This document shows, piece after piece, positions 44,156 through 53,353 of a DNA stretch of 64,000 nt. The notes below the pieces were generated by a model, which saw only the letters and a list, made by a program, of their open reading frames with translations, was not told where the DNA came from and made no database searches. Source of the stretch: Paenibacillus sp. JNUCC32. Its GTDB lineage: Bacteria; Bacillota; Bacilli; Paenibacillales; Paenibacillaceae. The stretch is taken from contig NZ_CP062260.1 of the NCBI RefSeq assembly GCF_014863545.1, positions 2,356,001 through 2,420,000 of the forward strand. Direction: 5' to 3'. Position numbers and translations under genes: made by a program. The first letter of the stretch is position 1, and each line of letters opens with the position of its first letter.

Positions 44156-44869
44156 CTATTCATTCTCTGAATCCAATTCATGAATTTTGGAGACCAGGTC
44201 TTCCGAATTGGTACGGAACGTTTGGTTCGAATCGGTCCAGGCCGATTTCAGAAAATAGGACGCATGAAACCGCCATCCTTGATGATCCGGATTAAAATCC
44301 AATTGCATCTCACGCCCCGGCCTTCCCCGGTACACTCTCGAACCGGGTTTGCGCCAGCTGCCGATTTGGGTGATCCTGTCCGGATTCTGGCCCGTGATAT
44401 ATGTAAACCGATTATTGTAGGGGATGTCCTTCAAATAGAATTTGGGACACCCCACGGCAAACACCTGAACTTTCTGCAATCCAAACTTCTCTTTCATATA
44501 TAATCCTGTCCGGTAGGCAACTACGCCTCCAGCACTGTGCCCGATCAGGATCAGGCGGTCGCAGCCTGCGGCATGGTCGCGGAGGATCTCCGCAGCGTTG
44601 ATTACTCTAAGGGAGCGCTCACGCGCCAGATCATAGCCGACTTGAGTAAGCTGCCGGGCCAATAGACGAAATAAAGCGGCCCCCTCCCTGCCGTTGGCCA
44701 TCCCGTAAGGAAAGATCATCACAATTTTGGCATTTGGGTATCTTCGGGCTATCTCGTTGGCTGCGTCTTCAAAGTTATTCCGATAGGTCAGAACACCGGC
44801 AAAAAAACATACGACCGTACTGCAATCCAGGGAACAGGTACTATGGGGGGATACGAATGCTTCTGTCAT
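44156..44869 (-). CDS. Lipase-like alpha/beta hydrolase
   Basis: The 237-residue protein has the alpha/beta hydrolase nucleophile elbow LILIGHSAGGVVAYRTG (GxSxG, Ser ~116), preceded by AKIVMIFPYGMANGREG and followed by VQVFAVGCPKFYLKDIP. A late histidine is in GWRFHASYFLKSAW. The arrangement is like class 3 lipases or small esterases. No signal peptide is seen, so it is cytosolic or non-classical. AGGAGGGG is ~12 nt before the ATG. A role in lipid or ester turnover is possible, but nothing nearby specifies the substrate. Confidence 0.75.
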   Translation of the reverse strand: MTEAFVSPHSTCSLDCSTVVCFFAGVLTYRNNFEDAANEIARRYPNAKIVMIFPYGMANGREGAALFRLLARQLTQVGYDLARERSLRVINAAEILRDHAAGCDRLILIGHSAGGVVAYRTGLYMKEKFGLQKVQVFAVGCPKFYLKDIPYNNRFTYITGQNPDRITQIGSWRKPGSRVYRGRPGREMQLDFNPDHQGWRFHASYFLKSAWTDSNQTFRTNSEDLVSKIHELDSENE

Positions 44870-44921
44870 GTTTCTAAAAGCCCCTCCTAGATCGTTTCAA
44901 AATTCCTTGTACAATATAATA

Positions 44922-44972
44922 AACCCTCATGATTACCATGCATCCGTATCTGCATTGTATCATGAGGGTCCT
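44922..44972 (-). terminator. Terminator of the dehydrogenase complex operon
   Basis: A 10-bp stem (CCCTCATGAT / ATCATGAGGG) has a 26-nt loop; the minus strand continues TTTATTATAT. It lies about 25 nt after the cytochrome gene stop. Confidence 0.6.
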
Positions 44973-44994
44973 GCTTTCTTTCAATCGGTACGTC

Positions 44995-45378
44995 TTATTT
45001 TTTGGCAGCCAACCATTGGGACAGTACATTAATTTCGTCTTCCGTCAGCTTGCCTTGGAACGCCGGCATTCCATTGCGCCCATTCGTGATTATGCCCGCA
45101 ATTTGGCTGGCATCGTATTTGGATCCTACGTTTTGCAGGCTGGGAAAGCTTCCGCCTCCGCCTAAGTCGGTAGCATGGCAAGCCATGCAGTTGGCATTGT
45201 ACAGCGTCATGGCTTCATCGTTGGTTGCATTCCCGCCGGTTGCTCCTTCCGGAGCTTGTCCGCCGTTTTCTGCAGGAGCCGGAGCAGGCTCGGATGTATT
45301 ATTGCCGCCGCCGCATGCTACCGCTGCAAAAGCAAAAGTTGTCAATAGCAGTACAAACAGTAACCCTTTTTTGAACAT
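44995..45378 (-). CDS. Membrane-bound c-type cytochrome lipoprotein
   Basis: The 127-residue protein has a lipoprotein-type signal (FAAVAC at ~22), a Gly/Pro/Ala linker, and a small cytochrome c domain with the covalent heme motif CMACH (NANCMACHATDLGG) and an axial Met (NGRNGMPAFQGKL). It resembles the B. subtilis c550/c551 cytochromes (CccA/CccB). It is anchored outside the membrane and probably takes electrons from the flavoprotein encoded just upstream. AAAGGAGG is 11 nt before the ATG. It is the last gene of a three-gene operon 47942-44995. Confidence 0.92.
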   Translation of the reverse strand: MFKKGLLFVLLLTTFAFAAVACGGGNNTSEPAPAPAENGGQAPEGATGGNATNDEAMTLYNANCMACHATDLGGGGSFPSLQNVGSKYDASQIAGIITNGRNGMPAFQGKLTEDEINVLSQWLAAKK

Positions 45379-45410
45379 TTCTGAAACTGCCTCCTTTTGT
45401 ATAATGCAAG

Positions 45411-47123
45411 CTATACTAACAGCCCGCCTTTTTTGCTGTATTCAAGAATTCCCTCCGCTGTGCGATAAGCAAGAGCCCCGACCGTCCCGGTCGGATTATA
45501 GCCGCTATTATGCGGGAACGCGGATGCGCCTACCACAAACAAATTTTCCATATCCCACATTTGCATGTAGTTATTGACGGCCGAATTGCCAGGGTTCTCT
45601 CCCATAATCACCCCGCCGGTGTTATGAGTCGATTGGTATGTCGTAATTTCGTAAGGTCCCAGTTCTTTCAATTTCATAATGTTCTGGCCTCCCATCTCCT
45701 GCACGATCTCCGCGCAGCGATCGGAAAGATACCTGGCCAATTGGCGGTCCTGCTCTTCGAAATCAAACGTGATTCGAATCAACGGGTCTCCGAATGCGTC
45801 CTTATAGGTTGGATCCAAATCCAGATAGTGATGCCGGAAAGGCATTGATGAGCCCTGAGAGCCTACGGACAGCACGCTGTTTGCATACTTCAAGGAATTC
45901 GCCTTAAACTCTTTTCCCCAACGCGGTGATTCCTCCGGAACCGGATTGTTTTGAATGGGTCTTTGTCCGGTTATGGTGTGGGCAATATTCCCCCCATGAA
46001 TGAACTTCAAGTCCGAGTGATCAAAATTGTCGCCGTTAAAATCGTCCAGACCCATACCTAGGCTTCCCGCACCGGCAAACAAATTGAATTTATCCTCAAA
46101 AAATCCGGCGGCATTCCCCTTGATCACCTGATAGGCATAGTTTTTGCCAATCACGCCCGACCCGCTGGACGAGTCGTATGGTTTGCCGATTTTAGAGAGG
46201 AGCATCAAACGGGTATTGTTAAATACGTATCCCGTGGATACTACGATATCCGCCGGTTGTTCGATTTCCTCTCCGGTCGTGAGGTCCGTATACATGACGC
46301 CCGTTGCCTTACCGCCCTTATGCAGAATTCTTCGAACATAAGAATGGGTTCGGATTTCGAACTTTCCGGTTTTTTTCGCAACAGGAATCACGGTAACGAC
46401 TGGATCCGCTTTCGCTCCGTATTCGCAGCCAAACCGCTCGCAGTATCCGCAATACTGGCATGCGGCTCGTGATATGCCATCCGGATTCGTGTAGCTTTCT
46501 GACAGATTGGCAGAAGGAACCGTATACGGATTGAGTTTCAGGTTTTTCGCAGCATCCGCAAACATCTTCATGGATGGCGTGTGGAGCATGGGCGGTGTAG
46601 GGTACGGATTCGAACGTTTCCCTGCCAAGGGATTTTCCTCGCCGGAAATGCCGGTCGTCTTCTCGAACTTATCAAAATACGGCTCGAGTTGATCGTAGGT
46701 GATGCCCCAGTCCTGGATCGTCATTTCCGCCGGTATTTTATCTTTCCCATAACGTTCTTCCGTCATGCTCCGGATTTTAAAATCGTAGGGCAGGAAGCGG
46801 AAAGTTTGCCCGTTCCAGTGCACGCCGGCTCCTCCCAGTCCCTCCCCTAACAGAAACGATCCGTACTGCCTCATCGGAAGTGCGCGTATTTTTTCGGTGC
46901 TGCGAAAGGTAATCGTTTCTTTGGAAAGGTCCTGCATTAAATCGTACCGAAGCGCGTAACGGAGCTCATCGTGAGCCATGTAGTAGTCTTCCGTTACCCT
47001 TTCTTTACCTCTTTCCAAACCGACGACGGATAAACCCTTCTTGGTCAATTCCGAGGCGATAATCCCGCCAGCCCAGCCGACGCCGATAATGACAACATCC
47101 GTTTTCGGTAATTTTTTGGCCAT
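45411..47123 (-). CDS. GMC-family flavoprotein, gluconate 2-dehydrogenase large-subunit type
   Basis: The 570-residue FAD enzyme oxidises a polyol, aldose or gluconate. It starts with the FAD-binding GxGxxG-type strand TDVVIIGVGWAGGIIASELTKKGLSVVGLERGK, has GLGGAGVHWNGQTFRF at ~95-110 and ends with THNTGGVIMGENPGNSAVN ... VVGASAFPHNSGYNPTGTVGALAYRTAEGI, including the active-site His/Asn region. A cysteine cluster ACQYCGYCERFGCEYGA (~215-230) has a C-x2-C-x2-C-x4-C pattern that could hold an iron-sulfur cluster. It lacks its own signal peptide and is expected to be exported in complex with the Tat-signal subunit. AAAGGAG precedes the ATG. Confidence 0.88.
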   Translation of the reverse strand: MAKKLPKTDVVIIGVGWAGGIIASELTKKGLSVVGLERGKERVTEDYYMAHDELRYALRYDLMQDLSKETITFRSTEKIRALPMRQYGSFLLGEGLGGAGVHWNGQTFRFLPYDFKIRSMTEERYGKDKIPAEMTIQDWGITYDQLEPYFDKFEKTTGISGEENPLAGKRSNPYPTPPMLHTPSMKMFADAAKNLKLNPYTVPSANLSESYTNPDGISRAACQYCGYCERFGCEYGAKADPVVTVIPVAKKTGKFEIRTHSYVRRILHKGGKATGVMYTDLTTGEEIEQPADIVVSTGYVFNNTRLMLLSKIGKPYDSSSGSGVIGKNYAYQVIKGNAAGFFEDKFNLFAGAGSLGMGLDDFNGDNFDHSDLKFIHGGNIAHTITGQRPIQNNPVPEESPRWGKEFKANSLKYANSVLSVGSQGSSMPFRHHYLDLDPTYKDAFGDPLIRITFDFEEQDRQLARYLSDRCAEIVQEMGGQNIMKLKELGPYEITTYQSTHNTGGVIMGENPGNSAVNNYMQMWDMENLFVVGASAFPHNSGYNPTGTVGALAYRTAEGILEYSKKGGLLV

Positions 47124-47153
47124 TTGTGTACTCCTTTCGCTATGGATGAGCTG

Positions 47154-47942
47154 TTATAGGTGGTCCTTTAAACTCTTCGGCGGGATGACGGTGAAATTCT
47201 TCTCAATAATATTCGTGTAAGCCATTTGGTTACCCGGATATTGGCGCATCGTCCAGCCTTGCATATTTTTATTGCCGCCGTATAGGGGGTCGCTGTAAAC
47301 CCCTTCCAATGTGCTGCTGCGAAGCAGGTTGAAGAACCCGCTGGCCGAGATCGTTGTCAATTTGACCTCGTCGTTCTGAAAGGCGGTTAACACGGCATCC
47401 TGTTCCTCCGGCGCCAGGCTCGGGAAGTCTTTTTGATACTTTTTCTGACTGTAGTTCTGAATCTCGCGGAGACCGATATAGAATATCTCTCGCCGTCTTA
47501 ATCGGCCTTGATAGCCTTGCGTTTTCTCTCCAACATAGAAAGGGGGCTGCATATAATCTCTTGCATTGAAGCCCCAATCACCGGCCAGCTGGTGGTCGAT
47601 GAAAAATGCAGCGCCTAACTCTTTGGCTCCAGGACCATTGTCATCCGCAGGAAAAATGCGCTCTACGGCTGCCTCCGTGATCCTGTATTGTTCCTGGTTA
47701 AAGAACATTAACGCTTGGTTGTAGTTGTTTTCATTCTGCGCAGGCGCCGGTGCTGCAGGCGGAGTTTTCTGCTTCGGCAGAAGATATCCGAGTACACCGC
47801 CCAGCACGACACCTCCCACGGCATAACCGGAGTTTCTCAGGAACTTCCGCCGTGACATCGTCTGCGAGCCGTCAGGCTTCGCTGGTTTCGTTTGTTGTTG
47901 GTCTTGTTCGCTCAAACTTTCAGCACCCCTACTCTTCATCAT
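47154..47942 (-). CDS. Gluconate 2-dehydrogenase subunit 3-like Tat-exported subunit
   Basis: The 262-residue protein carries a twin-arginine signal at residues ~30-55 (MSRRKFLRNSGYAVGGVVLGGVLGYLL: the SRRKFL motif and a hydrophobic stretch), preceded by an unusual ~29-residue Gln/Pro-rich extension. The mature part (NYNQALMFFNQEQYRITEAAVERIFPADDNGPGAKELGAAFFIDHQLAG) is the gluconate 2-dehydrogenase subunit 3 family, the small subunit that carries the complex out through Tat. The GMC flavoprotein and cytochrome genes follow. The start ATG 47942 has no clear ribosome-binding site, so a start nearer the SRRKFL motif is possible. Confidence 0.85.
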   Translation of the reverse strand: MMKSRGAESLSEQDQQQTKPAKPDGSQTMSRRKFLRNSGYAVGGVVLGGVLGYLLPKQKTPPAAPAPAQNENNYNQALMFFNQEQYRITEAAVERIFPADDNGPGAKELGAAFFIDHQLAGDWGFNARDYMQPPFYVGEKTQGYQGRLRRREIFYIGLREIQNYSQKKYQKDFPSLAPEEQDAVLTAFQNDEVKLTTISASGFFNLLRSSTLEGVYSDPLYGGNKNMQGWTMRQYPGNQMAYTNIIEKNFTVIPPKSLKDHL

Positions 47943-48038
47943 TTTGAATAATGGGTATTGTCCCCATCAAAATTTCATTCATACATTATTCTCCATCCGG
48001 GCATGATAAAATTACTACCGATATGGAGGCGAATGCTC

Positions 48039-48719
48039 ATGAGACCATTTTGGAGCAGGTGGAAAGGTCCCCTCCTGGGATCCGTACTGCTTCTTTCATT
48101 AACAGCCTGCTTGAATCAAACAGACAATCAACAAAACGCGCAGTCCACCCAGCCAGGTAATGCCGACACCGTTCACCTGCACAGTGCCGATGTGATTCCG
48201 AGCTATCATGGGCCGAAAACCGAAACAACCAACGTACAAGGCAAAACCACAAGCGGTATGGGCATGTCCGTCTACAGCATGATCGGTTCATCCAGCCTGC
48301 ATGAAGGCGGCGTCTCTTCCCACGTACAGTCAAGACTCGCAGGTCAAGGCATTGACGGAGTGAAGGCTTTTGTCCTGAATGACACGATTGTCCTGGCACG
48401 CGCAGAATCACAGGTTTCTTCCAACCACTATGACAGCATGCAGAAAAAGGTGTTAAGTCAGACGGAAGGAATGTCGGGCAAAGGTGAGCCGAACGAAGGT
48501 GTAATGGGAGTCAAGGCCGCGGGCAACGATAATATGTCGCAAGCCAAAGAGCAAGTGAAGAAGATGTTTAATGAAGAAGTGCAAATTCTAACGGTGACCA
48601 ATCCGCAAGCCCCTGCGCTGATAGACCGCATTGCCACGAAGCTGCATGATTCGCCGCGCGACGAGTCGATAGCCAGGGATATTTCGGAGCTGCTTCGGAT
48701 GGCTTCGGATAAAAAATAG
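48039..48719 (+). CDS. YhcN/YlaJ-family sporulation lipoprotein
   Basis: The 226-residue lipoprotein has a signal peptide with lipobox LLSLTAC (~25), an Asn/Gln-rich linker and a domain of the YhcN/YlaJ type, with the stretch [20 protein letters not shown] and the C-terminal [30 protein letters not shown]. Such proteins are found in the spore inner membrane of Bacillus; the precise function is unknown. ATG 48039 was chosen: GGAGG stands 9 nt upstream, and upstream in-frame ATGs lack a proper spacing. It precedes tatA by 17 nt, so the three genes are probably one transcript. Divergent from the dehydrogenase complex. Confidence 0.83.
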   Translation: MRPFWSRWKGPLLGSVLLLSLTACLNQTDNQQNAQSTQPGNADTVHLHSADVIPSYHGPKTETTNVQGKTTSGMGMSVYSMIGSSSLHEGGVSSHVQSRLAGQGIDGVKAFVLNDTIVLARAESQVSSNHYDSMQKKVLSQTEGMSGKGEPNEGVMGVKAAGNDNMSQAKEQVKKMFNEEVQILTVTNPQAPALIDRIATKLHDSPRDESIARDISELLRMASDKK

Positions 48720-48736
48720 CTAAAGGAGTTGATCAT

Positions 48737-48922
48737 ATGCCACTAGGAAACATCGGCGTGACAGGATTGATTCTCATCTTGTTGATCGCCTTGATTATCT
48801 TCGGCCCTTCGAAGCTGCCTGAACTAGGACGGGCCTTCGGCCGAACGCTCAGCGAATTCAAGAACTCCACGCGGGAACTGGTTTCAGCGGAAGATATTCA
48901 AGACGGAGATAAATTGAAATGA
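48737..48922 (+). CDS. tatA: Twin-arginine translocase subunit TatA
   Basis: The 61-residue TatA has an N-terminal membrane helix ([35 protein letters not shown]) with the [11 protein letters not shown] hinge and amphipathic helix that define the TatA/E family. It forms the transport pore with TatC. The stop overlaps the tatC start as ATGA. It is one of the shortest functional forms, close to TatAd/TatAy of Bacillus. AAAGGAG precedes the ATG. Position next to a Tat-signal protein gene on the other strand suggests a dedicated pair. Confidence 0.95.
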   Translation: MPLGNIGVTGLILILLIALIIFGPSKLPELGRAFGRTLSEFKNSTRELVSAEDIQDGDKLK

Positions 48923-49656
48923 CCGAGCAGGGACAGGAGCAGGAGCTGCATCTATTAGAGCACTTAACGGAGCTCCGCAAGCGGATCCTCATCACATTGG
49001 GCACCTTCTTGGTGGCCCTTTGTGCCGCTTTTCTATATGTGGAGCCGCTGTATGAAATGCTGACTCGCGACGTTGAAGGGCAGCTCCAAGTGCTGGGACC
49101 GACGGATGTGATATGGGTATACTTCATGATCGCCGGCGTGATCGCCCTTGCGGTGACGATGCCGGTAGCCGGATTTCAAGTATGGCGATTTGTCGTCCCC
49201 GGTCTGAGCACCGTGGAACGCCGGGCTTCCTTGGCGTATATCCCCGCAATCGGGGGACTCTTTCTCGGAGGTCTGGCCTTCGGCTACTTTATCGTATACC
49301 CTATGGTCCTGTCCTTCCTGGATTCGCTCTCGAATCATTTCGTTACGGCTTATACCGCCGAAAAATACTTCCGCTTCATGATCAATATGACCGTACCGTT
49401 CGGCGTTCTGTTCGAAATGCCGGTTGTCATCATGTTCTTAACGTCGATCGGCATTCTGAATCCGCTGCGCTTATCGAAAATGCGGAAAATTGCCTATTTG
49501 CTGCTGACGGTTGCAGCCGTCACCATAACGCCGCCGGATTTTGTGTCGGATATTCTCGTCATCGTGCCGCTGTTCCTCTTATATGAGATCAGCATCGGAC
49601 TGTCTCGCATGGTGTACCACAAAAGGCTGAACAAGCTGGAGCTCATAAGCGAGTAA
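48919..49656 (+). CDS. tatC: Twin-arginine translocase subunit TatC
   Basis: The 245-residue TatC has six predicted membrane helices. The N-terminal [17 protein letters not shown] is the substrate-binding site for the twin-arginine motif; [27 protein letters not shown] and later [50 protein letters not shown] are family blocks. It recognises Tat signal peptides and recruits TatA. Its ATG overlaps the tatA stop by 4 nt. The likely client nearby is the gluconate dehydrogenase subunit encoded at 47154. Confidence 0.96.
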   Translation: MTEQGQEQELHLLEHLTELRKRILITLGTFLVALCAAFLYVEPLYEMLTRDVEGQLQVLGPTDVIWVYFMIAGVIALAVTMPVAGFQVWRFVVPGLSTVERRASLAYIPAIGGLFLGGLAFGYFIVYPMVLSFLDSLSNHFVTAYTAEKYFRFMINMTVPFGVLFEMPVVIMFLTSIGILNPLRLSKMRKIAYLLLTVAAVTITPPDFVSDILVIVPLFLLYEISIGLSRMVYHKRLNKLELISE

Positions 49657-49681
49657 CGCCTTTGTTATTGCAAAACAACAA

Positions 49682-49719
49682 AAAAGCTTGGAGATCTCCT
49701 ATTGGGATCCCAAGCTTTT
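49682..49719 (+). terminator. Terminator of the yhcN-tatA-tatC operon
   Basis: AAAAGCTTGG and CCAAGCTTTT flank an inner GATC/GATC pairing; TTTTGTTG follows. It lies about 25 nt after the tatC stop and may also serve the convergent SDR gene. Confidence 0.8.
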
Positions 49720-49753
49720 GTTGTTTGAAGCCAACATTGTTATTTCATGAACG

Positions 49754-50548
49754 TTAGAAAATGGTCGGAACCATTCCCCCATCCATACGAATAGGAGAGC
49801 CTCTAAACGCGGAAGCATAAGGACTGCATAAAAATGTTGCCAATCTGCCAATCTCAATAGGCCTAATGAATCGTTGAATTTCAGATTGTGGCAGGTTTGC
49901 GGCCATGAATGCCTTCTCTTTTTCCGAAAAGGTCATATCTTCATTGGCGTATATACCCTCGATAATATGCTGCACGTTCTCGGAGAGAGTCGGTCCCGGC
50001 ATGATCGTATTGATGGTAACTTCGGTTCCTCTCGTTAATTTGGACAAGCTTTTGGCCAAGGATAACAGCATGGATTTAGTCATGCAGTACTGCGGCATTT
50101 GTCCGGAAGGCATCACGGCCTCTTCGCTCGCCATAAAGATAATGCGGCCAAAATCATTCTTCAGCATGCCAGGCAAATAAAATTTGGTTAATCCGTTTGC
50201 AGCAAGCACGTTGGTACGGAAGTACGTCTCCCATACTTCATCGTCAACGTCCTCGTACGACATGATTTCATATATCCCCATATTGTTAACCAGAATATCA
50301 ACATGAGGGTATTTTTCGAATAGAGCCTCCCGTTGACCGATATCCACCAAATCGGCGGTTGCCTTTTGCGGAGAGGTATTCGGAAATTTCGATTTTATTT
50401 CTTGTACGGTTCGTTCAACCTCTTCATCATTTCGTCCGTTAATGAGAACATGGGCTCCCTCTCTGGCAAGTTCCATGGCAATCGCTTTGCCTATCCCTTT
50501 CGTAGAGCCTGTAACCAACGCTGTTTTATTGTTTAATTCCATATCCAT
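49754..50548 (-). CDS. Short-chain dehydrogenase/reductase
   Basis: The 264-residue SDR oxidoreductase has the NAD(P)-binding motif TGSTKGIGKA (TGxxxGxG), NNMGIYE (NNAG variant) and the catalytic YxxxK (QYCMTKSMLLSLAK) preceded by a serine-rich strand. It uses a nicotinamide cofactor to oxidise or reduce a hydroxyl or carbonyl group. The start is the ATG at 50548 with AGGAGA about 13 nt upstream. It lies downstream of the AraC-type regulator on the same strand, which may control it; substrate is unknown. Confidence 0.88.
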   Translation of the reverse strand: MDMELNNKTALVTGSTKGIGKAIAMELAREGAHVLINGRNDEEVERTVQEIKSKFPNTSPQKATADLVDIGQREALFEKYPHVDILVNNMGIYEIMSYEDVDDEVWETYFRTNVLAANGLTKFYLPGMLKNDFGRIIFMASEEAVMPSGQMPQYCMTKSMLLSLAKSLSKLTRGTEVTINTIMPGPTLSENVQHIIEGIYANEDMTFSEKEKAFMAANLPQSEIQRFIRPIEIGRLATFLCSPYASAFRGSPIRMDGGMVPTIF

Positions 50549-50614
50549 AATATAAACATTTCTCCTTTGCAATCTGGATCATGATTATATTACCTTGAAT
50601 GGATAGACGGGTAA

Positions 50615-51646
50615 CTAGCCTATGGCGCCAAAGTTCTTGCTTCTCGCGCCATTTGCAGCGCGCCAATTCGAAGGGGTATCGCCTTCCCACATGCGGAACG
50701 CGCGGTAGAATGAGTTCTGGTCTGCATAACCAATCAAAAACGCCACTTCTTTAATATCGATAGAAGGGTCTGCCAAGTACTCGATCGCCTGCTCATGTCT
50801 GGCTTGTGTCAACAGCTGCTTGTAGCTCGTGTTTTCATCTGTCAGCTTGCGCTGCAGGGTACGGTCGCTCATTCCCATTTCTTTCGCGACAACGTGAATG
50901 TCGTGGCGCCCTCCCAAGAGGCAGCGTTTCAAGATCCATTTGACCATATCGGAAACGGAACGGCTGTTCCGCCGTTCATCAAGCGATCGGTCCAGGGCAG
51001 GAGTCAGGATCTCCAGCAGTTCCTCATTGTAAGAGATAAAGGGACGGTCCAGATCTTGTCGAATCAGCGAGAGCCGATTGCGTGCTGCGCCAACCCGGAT
51101 TCGGCAGCCGAAATAAGCTTCAAGAGTCTCTACATCGCCCATAGGCTCGGAAAATTCCACGAGTCGTGCCCTCAACGGTTGACCTGTCCCCCGGCGTCCG
51201 AGCTCAAGCAGATATGCCAGCGTGATTCCGACCAGCATCGGCGGACCGGTCTGCAGGCTGTTCCCCCACTCCAGATCAATCGTGCAGAGCTCGCCGTCCT
51301 CGGTAATACGCAAACCTTCAGGCGGGCAAAGCTGTTTGTACCGGGACATTCGATATAAAGCCTCGCGATAGTCACGAGCGTGGTAAGTCGCTAAGACGGT
51401 AGGCGGGTACTTCGCCGTTTCAAAGACGGTTGCAAGCTCGACGATGCCTTTGGCCAGATCACCCACGAGATCGGAATACGCCTGCCAAATCGCGAAGTAT
51501 TGGGCGGTGGTGACTTCCGCTCCAGTGATGATCGTAAGCGGCAAGTGCGCTTTGCGGGCCACGTCCTCAGCGGCAATCCCCATTTGTCTTAATCCTGTCC
51601 AAAATCCCGGAGGGAGTTTAATCCGGTCGGATACATGAGACTTCAT
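50615..51646 (-). CDS. AraC-family transcriptional regulator
   Basis: The 343-residue regulator has an N-terminal sensor domain of the arabinose-binding-like PF12625 type (residues ~5-230; ALYRMSRYKQLCPPEGLRITEDGELCTIDLEW pattern) and a C-terminal double helix-turn-helix (HVVAKEMGMSDRTLQRKLTDENTSYKQLLTQARHEQAIEYL ... EVAFLIGYADQNSFYRAFRMWEGDTPSNWR). The start at 51646 was selected because AGGAG is ~10 nt upstream; earlier ATGs up to 51679 lack one. It likely controls the SDR gene downstream, 66 nt away. The ligand is unknown. Confidence 0.88.
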   Translation of the reverse strand: MKSHVSDRIKLPPGFWTGLRQMGIAAEDVARKAHLPLTIITGAEVTTAQYFAIWQAYSDLVGDLAKGIVELATVFETAKYPPTVLATYHARDYREALYRMSRYKQLCPPEGLRITEDGELCTIDLEWGNSLQTGPPMLVGITLAYLLELGRRGTGQPLRARLVEFSEPMGDVETLEAYFGCRIRVGAARNRLSLIRQDLDRPFISYNEELLEILTPALDRSLDERRNSRSVSDMVKWILKRCLLGGRHDIHVVAKEMGMSDRTLQRKLTDENTSYKQLLTQARHEQAIEYLADPSIDIKEVAFLIGYADQNSFYRAFRMWEGDTPSNWRAANGARSKNFGAIG

Positions 51647-51666
51647 ATCTATAGAACTCCTATTCA

Positions 51667-52323
51667 TCATCGGATACACAAGTCACTTTGCTGGACGGTC
51701 TTTAACCACTCCCTGGCCAACAACTGGTGTCCCGCCGCCGTAGGATGAACACCGTCCCATAACCAGTATTCCGCCGTAACGTTTTGGGCTGCTTGGTTGA
51801 ATGCTTCCTGCAAAGGAACAAAAAGCGTGTGATATTCCTCTGCCAGCTGCCGAACGATTGAACCGTATTCATCGATCTTGCTGCGCCATTGACCCCATCC
51901 ATTCGCGGTAGCCGCCGTTTGCAAAACAAAAGGCTCACACAGCACCAGGCCGGTTTCCGGGAGAACTTCCCTTGTTTCGCTCAGCAGCTGGCGATAGATT
52001 CGTTCGAAACGGTCTGTTGCTCCTTCGGGCTGACCTTGAATGATACGGCCTGCGTCGTTCACACCTGCCAGAATACTGATGAGATCAGGCTTCAAGCTAA
52101 AGGCATCTTCGTTCCATCTTGCATACAGATCCGATACGCGATTGCCGCTGACCCCGCGATTTATAAATAGCGGCTGGCTTTGGGCCAATTCCAATCCGAG
52201 CTGCGCTGCTATGAGATAGACGTAGCCATGTCCCAAAATATGATTAGGGTCCTGGTTTCTTCCCCAATTGCCGTCGGTTATCGAATCACCCTGAAATAAT
52301 ATGGTTTTTCTCTGATTCTCCAT
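51667..52323 (-). CDS. SGNH/GDSL hydrolase (esterase)
   Basis: The 218-residue SGNH hydrolase shows the four blocks: GDSITDG (block I, nucleophilic Ser), SGNRVSDL (block II Gly), GVNDAG (block III Asn) and DGVHPTAAGHQLL (block V Asp/His). It hydrolyses carboxylic esters, possibly on acetylated sugars. The start at 52323 (MENQRKTIL) was chosen with GGAG 9 nt upstream; a reading from 52425 has none. It ends 20 nt before the AraC gene start, so the two may be one transcript. No signal peptide is seen. Confidence 0.88.
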   Translation of the reverse strand: MENQRKTILFQGDSITDGNWGRNQDPNHILGHGYVYLIAAQLGLELAQSQPLFINRGVSGNRVSDLYARWNEDAFSLKPDLISILAGVNDAGRIIQGQPEGATDRFERIYRQLLSETREVLPETGLVLCEPFVLQTAATANGWGQWRSKIDEYGSIVRQLAEEYHTLFVPLQEAFNQAAQNVTAEYWLWDGVHPTAAGHQLLAREWLKTVQQSDLCIR

Positions 52324-52471
52324 AGTCGCTATCTCCAATCTTAAATAATGAGATTGTTTAGCTATTGTACCTAAATTCCCTCTACCTTGACCAGTGTATC
52401 GGAGGCTGGTTCCTAGATTTAACAACTGAGGTTGAATTGTTATACATTAACTCCAATTATAATAGCAAATA

Positions 52472-52500
52472 AAGAAGTCGCCGATTCTGGCGACTTCTTA
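52472..52500 (-). terminator. Terminator of the GNAT gene at 52530
   Basis: An 11-bp stem (AAGAAGTCGCC / GGCGACTTCTT) with a 6-nt loop is followed on the minus strand by TTATTTG. It is close to the GNAT stop. Confidence 0.75.
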
Positions 52501-52529
52501 CGTAATATGATATAGGAATACACGAATGA

Positions 52530-53078
52530 CTATGGCAGCTGCCGATATTCTTCCTCCAGAATCGACATTACAATCATATCATGGAATGTTCCGTCCCAAT
52601 ATAGCGAGTCTCGCAGGGTACCTTCCCGTACGAAACCAAGCTTCTCATAGACATGGATGGCCCGGGGATTAAACGCATATACGCCTAATTCGATACGGTG
52701 CAGCCGTAAACTTTCGAACCCATGACGCAGCATAAGCTTCAAGGCCTCCGTGCCGTATCCTTTATTGCTGTGCCGACCGGAGATCGATATGCGGATATTG
52801 CCGCTGCGATTGTTGAGGTCGATTTCGTTCAGGACCACTTCTCCGATTAATTCGTCCGATTCCTTCTCCGCAATCATCATATCCAGGCGATCCTCATGGG
52901 CGTATCCGATGTTATGAATCCAAGCCGCAATCGAATCCTTGGTGAACGTCTGCTGTGTTCCCGTTAATCGGTTAGACTCCGCATCCTGCAATAATTCGAA
53001 GTATACATCAAATTCATCTTCCCTTACGGGACGGAGCACAATGCGGTCCCCTTCGATCCGTGTTTCAAGCCTTTTTTT
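52530..53078 (-). CDS. GNAT acetyltransferase, RimJ/RimL type
   Basis: The 182-residue GNAT protein begins with the RimJ/L pattern RIEGDRIVLRPVREDEFDVYFELL and contains motif A SISGRHSNKGYGTEALKLMLRHGF and motif B NPRAIHVYEKLGFVREGTLRDSLYWDGTFHDMIVMSILEEE. It acetylates an amine on a protein terminus or small molecule. The start at 53078 (MKKRLETRI) is preceded by GGAGG at 9 nt; a reading from 53126 has no such site. Monocistronic. Confidence 0.87.
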   Translation of the reverse strand, partial: KKRLETRIEGDRIVLRPVREDEFDVYFELLQDAESNRLTGTQQTFTKDSIAAWIHNIGYAHEDRLDMMIAEKESDELIGEVVLNEIDLNNRSGNIRISISGRHSNKGYGTEALKLMLRHGFESLRLHRIELGVYAFNPRAIHVYEKLGFVREGTLRDSLYWDGTFHDMIVMSILEEEYRQLP

Positions 53079-53353
53079 CATTACCCCACGCCTCCAAGTT
53101 TTTTTCCACTTATTCGAGAGATCCAAGCTAACTATAAAGTACCATGGATTCGCCGATCTGTGCAGACGATAAAACGCTTATAGTTAAACTAACCTGCCTC
53201 GCAAATTCACAAAAGCGATGAGATCGGACGGGTTAACGGTTTCCGAGAAGTGAGTCGATAGCCGGTTCGATCTCGAGCGGTTCGCCTAAAGAATATTAAA
53301 CCAGATTTAGGGAACTTTAGATCGTATGAATCTTGTCAAAGTGAGCTGATCCC

